A DNA stretch of 57,740 bases from Podaxis mareebaensis (taxonomy: Eukaryota > Basidiomycota > Agaricomycetes > Agaricales > Agaricaceae), in contig JAEUWP010000461.1 in the NCBI GenBank assembly GCA_018524725.1, positions 1-57,740 on the forward strand, given 5' to 3'. Position 1 is the stretch's first letter; every line of letters starts with the position of its first letter. The position numbers and the translations under genes were made by a program. The notes under the pieces are model-generated. The model had not been told where the DNA came from. It was given only the letters and a program-made list of their open reading frames with translations, and made no database searches. Below, one piece after another: positions 33,388 through 43,379 of this stretch.

Positions 33388-33647
33388 TGACGGGCCGTTG
33401 GCCGAAAAAGTATTTGGCCCCCGCGGAACTTATATTGTGCTCGCGCGGTATTTGTATATTGCCTAGACCTGAAGTATACTAAGTAGGTTACAAAATCCAG
33501 TTATTAACTTGTTTGATGGGGGGGAAGCACATGCGGGAGATTTTCAGAATCCCGCGTGTAGCAGTCGCCCTCTCTGTATACAAATACCGCACGAGTACAA
33601 TATAAGTTCCGCGGGGGCCAAATATTGTTTAGGCCAACTGCCCGTCA
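33388..33647. mobile_element. MITE-like element with about 70-bp terminal inverted repeats
   Basis: The left arm (33388-33462) and the reverse complement of the right arm (33578-33647) match along about 70 bases, starting TGACGGGC and including TATTTGGCCCCCGCGGAACT (with TTATATTGT after it); several of the mismatches are CG against CA/TG. The arms are flanked by TA on each side (33386-33387 and 33648-33649), the duplication made by Tc1/mariner-type transposases. The 115-bp centre has no coding frame. It is a non-autonomous DNA element, or possibly a solitary foldback repeat; no transposase is in the window. Confidence 0.7.
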
Positions 33648-34208
33648 TACCCATCATAACAGTACGTGGAATGAGTCTTCGTCACTCACTTCGCATTTCA
33701 GGTAAAGCGAAATTACCATCTGACCCTGATAATCACTACGAAAGAGATAGAATCTAACCATAGCAGTATACCGGTCGAGTGAACTCGACGCAGCCGTGTG
33801 ATCGATATCCCTCCAGGAGGCGAAAAAGGACTCAAGATGTCTGTTATTAGGAGGACAAAATCGGTCTTTAGTATGAATGTGAACGCCTTCTCAATGAAAC
33901 AATAATGAGAACTAGGCCACGGCTAGTTCCACTTGACAGCGGTCCGCCACTCCTCGATATTGGTACAACGCGGTCAATTCGATTCAAAGATAAAAGTACA
34001 CAAAAGAAAACTCCTTCATTACATCATAAAGCACATGAAACCTCGTCAACTCTCGTTATCACGGTACACTTATTCATTCTTTCTTCTAGTTTCGTTTCAC
34101 ACTAAGCTAAAACCATTCACCTGAGAATCAGTTTACTTGATAAATCGATTTGAAGATAATCAACCTCACCTGAAGGTATAGGTTGTGTCGGGCACCAGTC
34201 TCGAATGC
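33648..34208. other. Intergenic; left part of a duplicated block
   Basis: No gene recognised. From about 33960 the sequence matches 38600 onward (shared CATGAAAC.TCGTCAACTCT and TTCTTCTAGTTTCGTT/TTCCTTCTAGTTTTGTT words), the 3' side of the SSP2/SSP3 duplication. Confidence 0.6.
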
Positions 34209-34418
34209 TCAACGAGTGGTCTCGTCGTCCCAGTCGGCGGAGTCAACACCTGCACCACCACCAGCGCCACCACCAACAAGTGGCAAACCAGAGGTAATGC
34301 TATTAATGGCATCTCCCAGAGCCCCGCCAATCTGTGGGGCAGGAACAGGGGCAGGGGCAGCCTGGACAGCGCTGCCGAGGAAGAGGGCGAGGACGGAAGC
34401 GATCAAAGTGAGTTTCAT
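34209..34418 (-). CDS. Small secreted protein SSP2 (69 aa)
   Basis: Start chosen at the ATG at 34418, which opens the signal peptide MKLTLIASVLALFLGSAVQA; an upstream in-frame ATG at 34505 would put 29 polar residues before it. After the predicted cut come APAPVPAPQIG, a Gly-rich body (LVGGGAGGGAGVDSAD) and DDETTR before TGA. Very close to SSP3 and SSP4, with the C-terminal Asp-x-x-Asp-Glu/Ala-Thr-Thr-Arg kept. No Cys. Probably exported to the cell surface or medium; function unknown. It lies in a block (about 33960-35480) duplicated at 38600-39990. Confidence 0.78.
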   Translation of the reverse strand: MKLTLIASVLALFLGSAVQAAPAPVPAPQIGGALGDAINSITSGLPLVGGGAGGGAGVDSADWDDETTR

Positions 34419-34507
34419 GACGATGATGTCGTTATGTAGGTAAGGGTGGGTTGGATGGAGAACTCGAGTGTGGGCTGAATCCTGCGGAGATGCTGACCTG
34501 GACACCT

Positions 34508-34745
34508 AGGTTTTATATGTTCTGGATATCTCTATCTAAAGCACACTTTCTGTCATTTCTCTGTGATTTTCCGGTATTTTTTGGGTTTTTGTTTTTTTTT
34601 GTTTTTTTTTTCCCTCAGAATTTGTGTAGTGCGTGGTTCCTGAAAACATGTCCAATAAAACACTAGCGATTGTCCATTTGCTAAAAGCCGCACCAACTCC
34701 GATCTGGCGCTTTAAATTTACTCGAAAGTGAGCTAGAATCACCTA
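34508..34745 (-). promoter_or_regulatory. SSP2 promoter: TATA box, ATGACAG box and distal conserved box
   Basis: On the minus strand CATATAAAACCT (34508-34519) lies about 90 bases before the ATG, and ATGACAG (34550-34556) about 31 bases further. A distal box at 34681-34740 (GAGCTAG…AATTTAAA…CCGATC.GGTGCGGC reading minus-ward) has counterparts at 39307-39365 and 40919-40976. All three sit at matching distances from the paralogous genes. Confidence 0.6.
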
Positions 34746-35394
34746 TGCGGAGGGATGGCTGCGCGCCGGTGTTCTCGTATTGTCGTTTTCCATTGTATTC
34801 GTCTCGACTGTGATTATTTATAAATGGACTCCAACAAATAAGGAGTCCTGCACGTGCTACACAGGTAGACCCAAGAAGTGAGGAACATGGAAATCGTGTA
34901 CTCATTATCCTTTTTTATGCAAAAAAACCTGATTGGGCCTTTCAAGGACCAAATTTTACTCCAAAACTAATTTTTTGAGAACTATAGATGCATCGCAGGC
35001 TTACCCAAGGCGGCAGTGGTTTTATGACGTCTGGACATATCCCATCTAAACCTTATACATTGCTATGCACCGCGTAAGATTCCCCAGTGTTATTTTGGGG
35101 CCATCTCGATGCATTATGACCAAGAGTATTGTACCCGTAGATATCACAATCCGTAGCAAGCCGAGTCCGCGGTTTAAACGCTAAGAAGCCCACTAGCAAT
35201 CATGCACGGTGCACCTGAGAGCCGTGGGCCGTGGCGCATAAAACTCTTTCGCCCGACAAAGCCAAGTGTCCGGATGTGACTTTGGAAGGACCGCCTCCTC
35301 CCACAAAGGTCGGTGCACCCAGGAATCAGAATCTCTTAGATCCTTCCGCTCCCTCCATATCGTCTCGTTTTCAAATCTGCGCCTGCCTATGAAA
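34746..35394. other. Intergenic, duplicated block
   Basis: No gene recognised. The stretch at about 35215-35340 (CTTTCGCCCGA.AAAGC.A, AATCAGAATCTCTTAG) matches about 39800-39905, part of the same segmental duplication. Confidence 0.5.
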
Positions 35395-35575
35395 CGATAT
35401 GTTCCTGGACAACTTGTAGGCAACGCGTCGCCGGCCAAAAAAGATGATCCCTTGGACCTAAGCGACGTCCTCTAACGACTGAGAGACCTGTTTTCTGGAA
35501 TGTTTTTTTCCCGAAGATGAGAGTTGTCGAAGTTTCCGTCGGACTCAGAGGAGTCCCAAAAGGGGTAAGAAGCGA
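35395..35575 (+). pseudogene. Possible relic of a thioesterase exon 1
   Basis: YVPGQLVGNASPAKK resembles the exon 1 N-terminus of the thioesterases (RIKGNASPAVKK), and further on MRVVEVSVGLRG resembles RLVVTEASVEKK at the correct distance, but stops intervene and exons 2-5 are absent. The match is short and the call tentative. Confidence 0.35.
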
Positions 35576-36441
35576 AGGTGCCAGAAGCACCAGCTATGGA
35601 GAGAAACGTGCCCCCGGGCACCCCCTATACATTTTTGGATAAGTTGTACGGACCAGCGGCGGTGCATGGAGCATATTCACCCTTTCTGAGACGCTAAATT
35701 TGGCGAGGGTCATAGCTTGAAACGAGTGGGGACTGTTCTCTATGCATCCTGTTAGTACTCCGCTTTAGTGATTAGTGCTTATCATGTACTCTGCACGATA
35801 AGTTATGGATGACGGACAGTGGCACTAAGGCTTGTCATCACTCCGTTTTTTCCTGATATTCTGACTCAAATCTAACTGTCTGTCGGTTTGGAATGGAACT
35901 GTCGAATCAGTTACTCTGGTTCGTACACCGAGATGTGCGTAAGAGAGGCGAAGATGCCTTTTGTCTATCAATTGCATTGACATTGGAAAGAAAGGATGGA
36001 CTACACGCGTTTTCTTTCTTTGGATCGATGCTTTCCCATTATGACTTCCGACCCAGGCCCACTTGGGCTTCAACTCATTCACAACACCTGACCTCTTCTA
36101 CTTAGAACTCAAGAGTACGACGGGAACGGTCTATTATAAGCAGCCTTATTGCGTGAGCCCAGTAGCTTTTGATCCGCCTAGTTGTTATATACTTTCAGGC
36201 ATATAATTGCTTCAACACGAAACAAGGTTTCTCTAATGGACTCTGTAGAAAACAAGAGCCAGATATTCTATCCCTCCCTTAGGAAGATACAAAGCAGGTT
36301 ATTATGAACGAATGCCCGCGTTTTCCCTTCCATCACACCGATTCAATGACATTCAACTCTGGCATCTTCTCTAACTACACCTGTCACCTCACGGAAGTAC
36401 TCCACAATCTAGGATCCCTTCCTGCCTCCCTTGTATAATCA
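35576..36441. other. Intergenic, no gene recognised
   Basis: Nothing with coding support; short frames on both strands only. Confidence 0.5.
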
Positions 36442-37233
36442 TGTCCAATGACCCTCAATCCAATAACCTCCCCAGACAAAATCAGGGGAAATACATCTCC
36501 CAAAGTCAAGAAAGTGCTCTCTAATCCTAGCGCTTTCTTCGGGTGGCGCACCGAAAGGCCGCGCCTTCGGCCAGTTCTCTGCGATGGCACCAACGGAAGG
36601 CTTGCAGTAACTGAGGCAATCATCGAAAAAAAAGGGAGAATGAAAAAAGAAAGAAGCAATTGTTGTCATCGAGCTCGATGTTACTGAGGGTGAGTTACTG
36701 GTGGCGATCTTTATTGGACTGGAACATTGAATACTGAAGCGGCCGTAGATATGACGGACAGAAGAAGAGGTCTTCGTGGATGGTTCACCACGTTTCTTGT
36801 CGATGTGTGCATATTCCCTACTCGTACCTGAATATTGCTTCATTTCCTGTCACGGCCTCACAGAACAACGGCTCTCACACTAGCTGCATACGGCCCCGAT
36901 AGATGACAACTTCTTCGCAGGTATATCATTGCCATATATCACTCTCCCGCCCGCTGCGTATGTCCATTTCTGCTCCAGGACTTTGTTCCCCAGGCTAATG
37001 TGCACATAATCGTATGATAGGCTCGGAGGTGACAGGCTGAGAATCATGAGTTATACCGTCTCAGGTGGCTCAAGGACAAAGACAGCATAGTGTGAGGTGA
37101 CCATAGGCCCTTGTGATTGATTCCAGCTCGTCGGTTCTGACAGCCCATGCAGATCTGGAATGCAACACATAGACTCGTTGCGTCTGGTTTACATACTGAA
37201 ATGGACCCATCAAGCTCCAAGGCCAAGCTCTAG
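36442..37233 (+). pseudogene. Hotdog-fold thioesterase, copy 3, broken
   Basis: Same five-exon order as copies 1 and 2. Exon 1 starts ATG TCC AAT, shifts frame near 36465, then reads SPDKIRGNTSPKVKKVLSNP and FFGWRTERPRLRP like copy 2, and shifts again near 36645 (…EKKGRMKKERSNCC where copy 2 has …KKEAIVVIELD). In exon 2 the signature HGG has become RGW (DMTDRRRGLRGWF), removing the family's active-site turn. Exon 3 has lost part of its sequence, exon 4 has an in-frame TAG, and exon 5 is still recognisable (IWNATHRLVASGLHTEMDPS) up to TAG 37231-37233. A decayed tandem duplicate of copy 2. Confidence 0.85.
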
Positions 37234-38865
37234 AGGCCTGGGGCAGTGATGGTAAGCGCCGATTGAGGCTGTGTGTGGTCTAGGGTCGAAGTGCTTCGTT
37301 TGATGTTGCAATGTGCCATGTCGCTAGCGCTCATCGGTGACCACCCGTCACCTCAAGTAAGCTGGTGATGGAAGGTTTCACATCAGTGCCCTCACACGGT
37401 CGCTCCGCATTATCCCTTCCTTGATTATGACTACTCATAAGCAACACCCAATCGATAACCCGTTCATGTCTGAATATCACCGACCACCTCCCAGGTTCAT
37501 GTACAGGGAGACCCATCAGTAGTGAATTTCATCAACGTAATTCCACGCTCTAGCGGTCGACACAACCAGGCGTCCGGGAGAGATTGTATAAGACCGGGAG
37601 TCCCTCCCACAGAGCGGACAGAAGTCCGGATATCCGAAGATCACTATCTCTGTCCACAATCCCTCCCATTCCCCCATATATTCGTTTGCCAATATACGCA
37701 TCTTCGCACTGCCCAAAATAACTTGTATGTCGTAGGTAATAAGTTGACGGCGACCAAGAACCCGGCCAGTCTTTGAGGATCATCACCCGACACCATTGAG
37801 AACCTGGCTTTGAGGGCGTGTACCAGCGGATGGTGACATTCTAAGCTCCTGTTGCAGCATGAGGACCTGAAGAGACTAGGAGGAAAGGCACTGCCGAAAT
37901 CGATGTGCTCAATGCACCTCTTTCCCTTATTTGCAGTGTGCTGCCTCGTTTACAGTATGCCTTTCCGACAAACGCTTCTAGTAATTATTGGTTCCGCTGG
38001 TGTGTCTTGCCTGTGCTGGAGATGGGTATCTGTGGATTTGCGAATAGCACCAGATCTTTGTCGTTACGGACTGGGAGTTCTCAAGTTCTAGATCGAAGTC
38101 TAGCTGTCTTTAGGTTTATTCGTGTTTCGTGATCGTCCCCCCGTTCATAACAAAGAGCGCGTGGAAGAGGGCAGGCCTACGAATCCCCCTGCATATTTAT
38201 TAATCGCGTTGATATACTGCGTTTAATAGAGTAGCCCTCATTAGTTATCATCATTGCCAAGGAACGGAGTGAGTAGCAAGTATATACATATTGATCTTCG
38301 ACCTCATGCAATGCATCCTCGTATGTCCAGGGGTGCTCCCAAATCTTTCCTCCACATATATCTATCCCTTCACCGGCCCCACTCTTTTAAGAAATCTCAA
38401 AATCCACGGGAACCATCGCTTTCCGAACAGTATTCTATCCGAGTGTAGGACCCTTGCGTGAAGGCTTACTGGCCTGAGTGAGCCTATGATGATAGACGGA
38501 CGCCAACCCGGCATGACCCCGAGCTTAATCCTGTATTGGATGGAGGCCGCCAGCCCGACTGGGATGAAGGAGCTAGTCTTTAGCAAGGATACGAGGAGTT
38601 CACTGCTCCACTACTCGAAATCGATACAAGTATAGCCAATTCGATTCAAACACAGGACCGTCACATCAAATACAAGGGTACAGCTTCCATCGTGCCATAC
38701 ATGAAACTTCGTCAACTCTTTATCGTGATACATTTGAGATTCCTTCTAGTTTTGTTCCACACCAAGCTGGAGCCATCCATTCCAAAATAAGTCTACCTGG
38801 CAAGTCGGTTTGAAGGCATGGGGACTCGCCTAAATCAGATTGCGTCGAGCACCGGGCTCGACTGC
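37234..38865. other. Intergenic, no gene recognised
   Basis: Several short frames without motifs (e.g. 37522-37776 and 37852-38091). From about 38600 the sequence is the duplicate of the region 3' of SSP2. Confidence 0.5.
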
Positions 38866-39066
38866 TCAACGAGTGGTAGCGTCGTCGACGTCAGCGGAAT
38901 CATTGCCTCCCCCAGCACCGGCAACACCACCAATAAGTGGTAAACCAGCGGTAAGACCACTCAGAAGGGAACCGCCCAGCTGTGGAGCAGGAACAGGGGC
39001 AGGCGCAGCCTGAACGACACTGCCGAAGAAGAGAGCGAGGACGGAAGCGATCAGAGTGGGTTTCAT
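38866..39066 (-). CDS. Small secreted protein SSP3 (66 aa)
   Basis: MKPTLIASVLALFFGSVVQA signal peptide, then APAPVPAPQLGG, a Gly/Leu-rich body (LTAGLPLIGGVAGAGGGND) and DDATTR before TGA. The nearest paralogue is SSP2; the two share coding sequence, promoter boxes and at least 1 kb of flanking sequence, so they arose by segmental duplication. Confidence 0.78.
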   Translation of the reverse strand: MKPTLIASVLALFFGSVVQAAPAPVPAPQLGGSLLSGLTAGLPLIGGVAGAGGGNDSADVDDATTR

Positions 39067-39156
39067 GATGGTAATGTCGTGAAATATGTAAGAGACGCTT
39101 TGGATAGGGAACTCAGGTGCGGGCTGAATTCTGAGGGGATACCTGTCTTGTTACCG

Positions 39157-39365
39157 AGGTTTTTATATGTTCTCGTGTATATCTCCTGTCATCTTTCTGT
39201 AGCACTTTCCGCTATTTTTTTGAGTTTCTGTTTGTTTTTCCCCGGAAACTTGCTCATTGGGTAGTGCGCGAAACATATGCGAGAAACTACTAGTGACTGT
39301 CTGTTTGCTAAAGGCCGCACCAGCTCCGATTTAGAGCTTTAAATTCACCCGAGATGAGCTAGAAC
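39157..39365 (-). promoter_or_regulatory. SSP3 promoter boxes
   Basis: CATATAAAAACCT (39157-39169, minus strand) about 91 bases before the ATG, ATGACAG at 39186-39192, and the distal box at 39307-39365. The arrangement is as in SSP2. Confidence 0.6.
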
Positions 39366-40501
39366 TATTCATGCACAAGGCTGATAATTAGTTGTACAGC
39401 GGCGTTCCCATAAAGTTGTTTTCCATTGCAAGCCCTTTGTCTGTAGTTATTTATAACCCGAAGGTCTTAAAAGGAATAATAATCGTACAAAGGGTTATCT
39501 GGTAACAATTGACGCTGAGTCGCAACCAACTCCAGTGCACTTCTTAGAATGCACAACGTCGAGTAGACGATTTACTGATGCAGCAGGGAGCAACTCAGCT
39601 TACGCAAATATGTATGTGGCAGTGCGTGACAGTGTGTGGTAAACCATTGCCTTCGATGCAAAGGGTCCATGAGTAGATTAAAGGGAAATCCAAGGACATG
39701 CATTTAATACCTGATGCATTGCGAACAAGTACATTGTACTCAAAACACTATTCTCTAGCGAGGGAGCCCATTAGTATGCATGCACTTCATAAGCGCTACG
39801 CCAAGCTTTTTCGCCCGATAAAGCGAGGTGCCTGGGTATGAATGCATAAAGACAATTTCCTCCTGCAAAATTAGACACAGTCAGGGAATTCTGATTTCTT
39901 AGGACAGCCGCACCTACCCACACTTCGTTTTATCCCCCTACTATGCTCTCTCTCGTAAACAATGCAACTTCTCGCATTATTTGGGATAACATATTTTCCT
40001 ACAAAAAATCGACGACGAAATTAAAGAGCCGGAGTCGTCCTATTCACATTTTGAGAGATAAATTTCCGACGTCGTTATTCAACTAACGTGGCTCCCAGAT
40101 AAACCCGACGAACCGCTGGGAAGCTTGATCGCGAGCTTGAGCTGCTGGTTTGGATGATGGTTATGGCCAGGGGAATCTCATCTGGGGTCAAATAAGATGT
40201 GTCCGGCTTCGGATGCCACCAGCTCTGTATGGCTAATGTGCGCAGTAGAAAATACTTGTTGATATTTTCATTCTCATCAAATGCGCGGAAATACAAGAAA
40301 CATATACAGGGATTCATCATTTGATTCGTGCATCAGATCAACATCGTGAAAGAAAACGTGACAAGACTTCATCCTTCTAGATTCACTCTCCAGGTCCTGT
40401 AAAACTGGAGGATTAGCTCAGTTCCCCACTCGAGGAATCCAAGAGAGGGAAACGTACGTGGATTGGAAACCAGGTCGGGCACCGGGCTCGATACTCTATG
40501 T
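39366..40501. other. Intergenic; right part of the duplicated block
   Basis: Matches the SSP2 upstream region to about 39990. A minus-strand frame of 81 codons (40075-40320) has no motif and no paralogue here, so I do not call it. Confidence 0.5.
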
Positions 40502-40699
40502 TCAGCGAGTGGTTTCGTCCTGTATGTCGGCCGCGGAGTCCCCACCACCACCACCTCCTCCTCCGCCACCACCAAGGAGAGAGGTAATGCCACTGAGTGC
40601 TCCTCCCAAGGCATCGAGCTGTGGGGCAGGGGTAGGGGCAGCCTGAACCATGCTGCCGAGCAAGAGAGCGAAGACGGAAGCGATCAGAGTGAACTTCAT
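40502..40699 (-). CDS. Small secreted protein SSP4 (65 aa)
   Basis: MKFTLIASVFALLLGSMVQA signal peptide, then APTPAPQLDALGG, a run of about eleven glycines (near 40545-40575) and ADIQDETTR before TGA. The Gly run is coded by a CCACCA/CCTCCT-type repeat on the plus strand and may vary in length. The third member of the SSP2/SSP3 group; its proximal promoter is more diverged (TTTTATGTGC, 40787-40796), but the distal box at 40919-40976 is kept. Confidence 0.75.
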   Translation of the reverse strand: MKFTLIASVFALLLGSMVQAAPTPAPQLDALGGALSGITSLLGGGGGGGGGGGDSAADIQDETTR

Positions 40700-41568
40700 A
40701 TTGATAGTGCCGTTACGTGTGTAAGAGACGGTTTGGATAGAGAACCCGGGTTGAATTCTGAGGAAATGCTCGTTTGGACTCCAGGCTTTTATGTGCTAGG
40801 TAGGGACCGATTTTTTGTGCTTATCCATTGTTTCCTCTTGAGGTCTCATTTGTTTTTTCTCGAAATCTTGCATCGCGTCTTGCACGGACACACAGCCAAT
40901 TCAAGACTGTCAGACTGCTAAACGCCGCATCATCTCCGGTCTGCAATTTTGGATTCGCTCGGAAATGAGCTAGAATGGTCCCTGTGGAATTGCTTTAGCC
41001 AGGTATGTTGTTTCGAAGCTCGCTCCTGGGATTGACAAGCTTTGTGGCGCTTCGAGCCCTAACATAGCTATGTCACGGTTTTCCAGACATATCCCGTTCG
41101 GTCCCCCGCCAGCTGACAATGGAAATGGCTAATTTAGGTTTCGTCCAGCTCGGAGGGGCGGATCTGATTCCATGGTTCAATTACTGCTTAGTATATTTCA
41201 ACGATAACACGATGATAACACAATGGCGACAGAATCAAGTCATAACGGGGACAACCTAGATACACACTTTTTTTTCGGTGGGGCCATGACCAAAGGTAAC
41301 GGACAGCCAACCTGCATCAACGGCCTGCCGCCGGTGTAGGTCAGTTCCTTTCAACCGCTCCGTCTGGAACAGGGAGATAAGTCTACCACAAAAAACGCTG
41401 TTATGCACACGGTCGGTACATACTACCGGTAGTGAGGGGCTCCAGAGCTCCATCCGCCACCGAGGTTGGGCGGGCGGTTTGGACAGCTCTGCACACCCAG
41501 TAAAACCTCGTATAATCTTTTCCATCTCCTGGAAGCAAATTTTCGTTCTCCAGTAGTTTACACCACGT
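40700..41568. other. SSP4 upstream region and intergenic
   Basis: Contains the conserved distal box at 40919-40976 (GCCGCATCATCTCCGGTCTG…GAAATGAGCTAGAAT). No other gene recognised. Confidence 0.5.
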
Positions 41569-41880
41569 TTAGACGACTAGTCTTTCGTCGGTGACTTTTT
41601 TCTCGGACTTGGTGTGGCTTGATGCTTTGTCTATCCTCGGTTGTTGGTTCAGCTTGAATTGTAATTTGGATTGGAGCCTTTTGTTATTCGGCCATCTCCT
41701 TTGGTCGGTCCGGCGTTTAATCACTATTGGGCATCTTACTGTCCATATGAGGTATGCAGTCTCGGATATAAGGATCTGGTAGAGGCGGGGTCTATTTCTC
41801 CGTTTCTGCATAGGAGGGTAAAGGAGACGCAGGTCAGGATTTCGCCTAAGTTTGGTTGGGATCGGTGATCGTATTTCTTG
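41569..41880 (-). pseudogene. 3' end fragment of a non-LTR retrotransposon ORF (RNase H-like C-terminus)
   Basis: The minus-strand frame reads RLYQILISETAYLIWTVRC and then a basic segment with RRWPNNKRLQSKLQF before TAG-type termination. This Leu-Ile-Ser-Glu…Leu-Ile-Trp…Arg segment followed by …RW…N.RL is typical of the C-terminus of LINE-type reverse transcriptase proteins that are abundant in mushroom genomes. No RT domain is present upstream, so it is a 5'-truncated copy, the usual product of LINE insertion, or a remnant. Confidence 0.6.
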
Positions 41881-42416
41881 TCTCGTAAGTCCTTTGTCAT
41901 TTCCCAGTTCCCTTGTCCTGGAGCCTTACTTTAATATCTTCTTCCCCGTTTTGTTTTCTTCGATAGTCTGTTGCTCGATCAGGGCCTCGTAGATCAGAGC
42001 CTAACTGATTTCGGTGAGTTTTCTCTCGGTTTTATTTTCTCTGCAGGGATACAACGTCACGGTAGACACACTCCTGAACACGCTCACAGCTTTGTCACAT
42101 AGCAAAGCCAAACTCTGGTTTGGGATCCTTGAGGTACTACTTTGTCCACTAGTGCTTGCTTAAGCGGCTGAAGGTGGTATAAATGCATTGCATTATCTAT
42201 GGTGTCGAAGACTACAAACGAGTGTCCAATGCAATACAGGCAACGACAGAGGTGAAATAAAAACAAAAAGAAGGTAATTGTATAAACAAGAATCTATCTT
42301 TACGAAGTTGGACTCATTCAATGCTTCAGGGACGGCAAACCTGGCTTCTGCAAAGGCGTGAGTAGCCGGAAGTCAAACGTTGCTCTCTGCATGTCAATGT
42401 GATGAAATCAGTCTCA
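41881..42416. other. Intergenic, no gene recognised
   Basis: T-rich, pyrimidine-tract sequence (41880-42050) followed by unique sequence. No coding support. Confidence 0.5.
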
Positions 42417-43379
42417 CTAAAGCTCTGGTGTCCTTGACGGGAAAGGGACATACCAATCATCGCTGCTGGGTGGGGGTGCAAGGACTCCGACGTCGGTCAA
42501 TAATGCAGGGATAGTCGTGAGCTTATCGAGCTGGCGAGCTTCAATAGAGCGCGCCTCCTGTTCTCCACCCGCTCCTCCGGTCCCACCAGCTCCTCCACCA
42601 AGGAGGGGAAGACCACCACCAAGGAGGCCGCTCAAGGCTGTGAGCTGGCGAGCATCAATAGAGCGCGCCTCCTGTTCTCCACCCGCTCCCCCGGTCCCAC
42701 CCGCTCCTCCACCGAGGAGGGGGAGACCACCACCAAGGAGGCCGCTCAAGGCTGTGAGCTGGCGAGCATCGAGAGAGCGCGCCTCCTGTTCTCCACCCGC
42801 TCCTCCGGCCCCACCCGCTCCTCCACCGAGGAGGGGGAGACCACCACCAAGGAGGCCGCTCAAGGCTGTGAGCTGACGAGCGTCGAGAGAGCGCGCCTCC
42901 TGTTCTCCACCAGCTCCTCCGGCCCCACCAGCTCCTCCACCGAGGAGGGGGAGACCACCACCAAGGAGGCCGCTCAAGGCTGTGAGCTGACGAGCATCGA
43001 GAGAGCGCGCCTCCTGCTCTCCACTGGCTCCTCCGGCTCCCCCACCAAGGAGGGGACCAAGAAGACCGCTCAATTCTGGGGGAATTTGACGAGGCTCGTT
43101 TTTGCCATTTGCTGGAGACGCTCCCGGAGTTGAAGTTCCTAGACCAAGATTGACAACACCATTGTTGAGGAGACCGTCGGTTGCCTGGCCCAGACCTGGG
43201 ACTTGGCGAGCCTCGTTCTAGACATGCGAGTAGTTTGGTCATTCACCTCTCACGGCCTCGTCAAACGGTGTGCTCACCGAAACTGGAGCTGCCTCTGTGT
43301 ACAGGAGCAGGGGGGTTTGTAGCGCGCTGAGCGCCAAGAAAAAGAGCGACAGTGAAGTGGTTTTGAAAAAGGAACCCAT
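42417..43379 (-). CDS. Secreted Gly/Leu-rich repeat protein with 38-residue tandem repeats
   Basis: Two exons, 43254-43379 and 42417-43217, joined over a very short 36-bp GTGAGA…TAG intron; 308 aa. The start at 43379 opens a signal peptide (MGSFFKTTSLSLFFLALSAL…TEAAP). A linker with EARQ/EPRQ follows, then LSGLLGPLLGGGAGG, four full 38-residue repeats (EQEARS-L/I-DARQLTALSG then LLGGGLP and LLGGGAGG…) and a non-repeat C-terminus (…DDWYVPFPSRTPEL). Each repeat carries EARS and DARQ, so single-Arg cleavage could release glycine-rich peptides, but there is no dibasic Kex2 site, so peptide release is only a speculation. The Gly-rich body and Ala/Pro-rich post-signal region recall the SSP family next door. 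The splice call rests on phase and on the in-frame join. Confidence 0.72.
42528..43070 (-). repeat. Tandem repeat, exact 114-bp period
   Basis: Units start at 42528, 42642, 42756, 42870 and 42984, each exactly 114 bp (38 codons), with a partial fifth. Adjacent units are nearly identical in DNA, so the array has expanded or been homogenised recently and lengths probably differ between strains. Confidence 0.92.

Noticed and set aside
33388..33647. Hairpin small-RNA precursor
   Set aside because: Long, TA-flanked, near-symmetrical arms fit a MITE better; nothing supports transcription.
40075..40320. 81-codon minus-strand gene
   Set aside because: No homologue among the local duplicates, no signal peptide or motif.
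42517..42876. Plus-strand Pro/Arg-rich open frame
   Set aside because: Antisense shadow of the Gly/Leu-rich repeat protein, open only because the repeat unit is a multiple of three.
42528..43070. CRISPR-like or satellite array
   Set aside because: The 114-bp units are in-frame coding repeats of a secreted protein with no spacers.
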